From a bacterium (lineage in GTDB: Bacteria > Ratteibacteria > UBA8468 > B48-G9 > DTJG01), in contig JAJYYV010000005.1 of NCBI GenBank assembly GCA_021800535.1, forward strand, positions 28,934 to 92,933: 64,000 nt of DNA. The letters run 5' to 3'. Shown here in pieces: positions 62,814 to 64,000 of the stretch (position 1 is its first letter; each line of letters starts with the position of its first letter). Under the pieces are notes generated by a model. The model did not search any database. It was not told the origin of the DNA and saw only the letters and a program-made list of their open reading frames with translations. The translations under genes and the position numbers were made by a program.

Positions 62814-64000
62814 ATGTTTATTTGGATAATATCTATAGGTATTATAGGGTTATTGATATCTTCTCTTATTGCAAGATATATTTCAAGAGAACCACAAGGA
62901 ACATCTGGAATGAAGGAAATATCATTAGCAATAAAGGAAGGGGCTATGGCTTTTTTGAAAAGGCAGTATGGTACAATTGCAAAATTAACATTTATTTTTG
63001 CATCTCTTATACTGCTTATTTATACTTTGAGTGGTAATCCTTCTTTTGGATGGCATACTGCCTTGGCTTTTGTACTTGGGGCATTTTGTTCTTCTGTAGC
63101 AGGTTTTATTGGAATGTATATTTCTGTAAGATCAGGGAACAGAACTGCAACAGCAATTTCAGAGAGTACAAATAAAGCTCTAAAAATTTGTTTACGTGGT
63201 GGTGCTGTATCGGCTATTCTTGTTGTTTCTCTTGCTCTTCTTGGAATTGCAGGTATATTTTCTATTTATGGTGGCTTTATAAATCCGCAGGTTACCCCTT
63301 TAATGATAGTAGGGTTTGGATTTGGTGCGTCTTTTGTTGCGCTTTTTGCACAACTTGGAGGGGGTATATATACAAAGGCAGCTGATGTGGGTGCAGATCT
63401 TGTTGGAAAAATTGAAGTGGGTATACCTGAAGATGATCCAAGAAATCCAGCAGTTATTGCAGACCTTGTTGGAGATAATGTGGGAGATTGTGCTGGTCGT
63501 GGTGCGGACCTTTTTGAATCTATAGTTGCAGAAAGTATAGGCGCTATGATTCTCGGTATACCTTTATATAAAGTTTTTGGTTTGAACAGTATTTTCTTCC
63601 CTTTGGTAACCATTTCTTTTGGTCTTCTTGCTTCAATAGCAGGGATTATGTCTGTAAATATTGGTGAAGATGAAGACCCGATGCGTGGACTTAATAGAGG
63701 ATATCTTTTTACTACCATACTTTCTACTATTGGTTTTGCAATAGCAATCTATTTGTTTTTTCCGCAGTACTGGTTTAATTTTTTTCTTGCCGGTTTTCTT
63801 GGCATATTGACAAGTCAGGCTTTTGTTCATATTACCCAGTATTATACAGAAGACAAATATAAACCTGTAAAAGAGATTATTAAATCTTCTGATACTGGAA
63901 TAGTAACAAATATACTCACAGGATTTTCCATAGGATTGGAAAGTACAGGATTATCTGTACTTGTAATATTAGGTTCTTTATTTTTTTCTTTTTATCTTGG
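62814..64000 (+). CDS. hppA: Membrane-bound ion-translocating pyrophosphatase (partial, 395 codons)
   Basis: The gene runs off the right edge. HppA couples pyrophosphate hydrolysis to H+ or Na+ pumping. The product begins with a membrane helix, then SREPQGTSGMKEISLAIKEG and further helices. The catalytic segment around residues 190-230 is visible (DVGADLVGKIEVGIP, DDPRNPAVIADLVGDNVGDC, GRGADLFES). The K+-dependence and ion-selectivity residues lie mostly beyond the window. It would recover energy from pyrophosphate released by enzymes such as the acetyl-CoA synthetase nearby. Confidence 0.95.
   Translation, partial: MFIWIISIGIIGLLISSLIARYISREPQGTSGMKEISLAIKEGAMAFLKRQYGTIAKLTFIFASLILLIYTLSGNPSFGWHTALAFVLGAFCSSVAGFIGMYISVRSGNRTATAISESTNKALKICLRGGAVSAILVVSLALLGIAGIFSIYGGFINPQVTPLMIVGFGFGASFVALFAQLGGGIYTKAADVGADLVGKIEVGIPEDDPRNPAVIADLVGDNVGDCAGRGADLFESIVAESIGAMILGIPLYKVFGLNSIFFPLVTISFGLLASIAGIMSVNIGEDEDPMRGLNRGYLFTTILSTIGFAIAIYLFFPQYWFNFFLAGFLGILTSQAFVHITQYYTEDKYKPVKEIIKSSDTGIVTNILTGFSIGLESTGLSVLVILGSLFFSFYL

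Noticed and set aside
63188..63718. Open frames overlapping hppA on both strands
   Set aside because: The hppA frame from 62814 encodes long family motifs throughout, so the others are shadows.

Overview
The window is AT-rich DNA from an uncultured free-living bacterium. Two prepilin-like proteins of the kind common in Lentisphaerae, Planctomycetes and Omnitrophota, uroporphyrinogen-decarboxylase-like and GHL6/GH29-like proteins in one locus, and complete core biosynthesis genes suggest a PVC-neighbouring candidate phylum (Omnitrophota/Ratteibacteria-like). That placement is inference; no rRNA gene is present. Strong AAAGGAGG-type ribosome sites and TTGACA-17-TATAAT promoters show ordinary bacterial expression signals.

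Layout. (1) 1-1217: a partial gene end, a membrane-anchored TPR protein, a patch of gene debris (YD-repeat-like and transposase fragments) and tRNA-Val(CAC). (2) 1220-2446: a divergent Nramp-family transporter on the minus strand. (3) 2627-18525: a long plus-strand block for nitrogen assimilation and biosynthesis: glnA, gltB, gltD, a D-lyxose-isomerase-like cupin, murI, queD, tandem-domain purS, purL, purQ, argB, argD, argF. (4) 18541-25045, minus strand: a fused 2-oxoacid:ferredoxin oxidoreductase pair, a histidine kinase, smpB overlapping a newly recognised tmRNA (ssrA, tag ATTANFMAA), a 150-bp tandem repeat carrying copies of the ssrA 3' end, then GerMN and amidase genes. (5) 25191-48936, minus strand: a 24-kb glycan-degradation island with secreted glycosidases, two pseudopilins each sitting directly upstream of a large secreted protein, a GntR/LacI-type regulator, a Gfo/Idh oxidoreductase, a sugar isomerase and a URO-D-like protein, but no transporter. 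(6) 49088-51771: TlpA/CcdA thiol-redox genes and a DUF4143 ATPase. (7) 51922-54935: a cobalamin riboswitch controlling a 32-residue Cys-containing peptide, a radical SAM/SPASM peptide maturase and a CobD-like enzyme. (8) 54948-60220: a prenyl synthase, an acetyl-CoA synthetase fused to a response-regulator receiver domain, and a histidine kinase and response regulator in the same operon. (9) 60332-64000: MFS transporter, short hemA and the start of hppA.

The strongest candidates for under-described biology are the B12-riboswitch RiPP cassette (52002-54935), the receiver-domain acetyl-CoA synthetase with its apparent cognate kinase (55994-60220), and the smpB-ssrA overlap with ssrA 3'-end tandem repeats (20187-21328). 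All assignments come from reading the sequence and remembered family motifs; no search was run.
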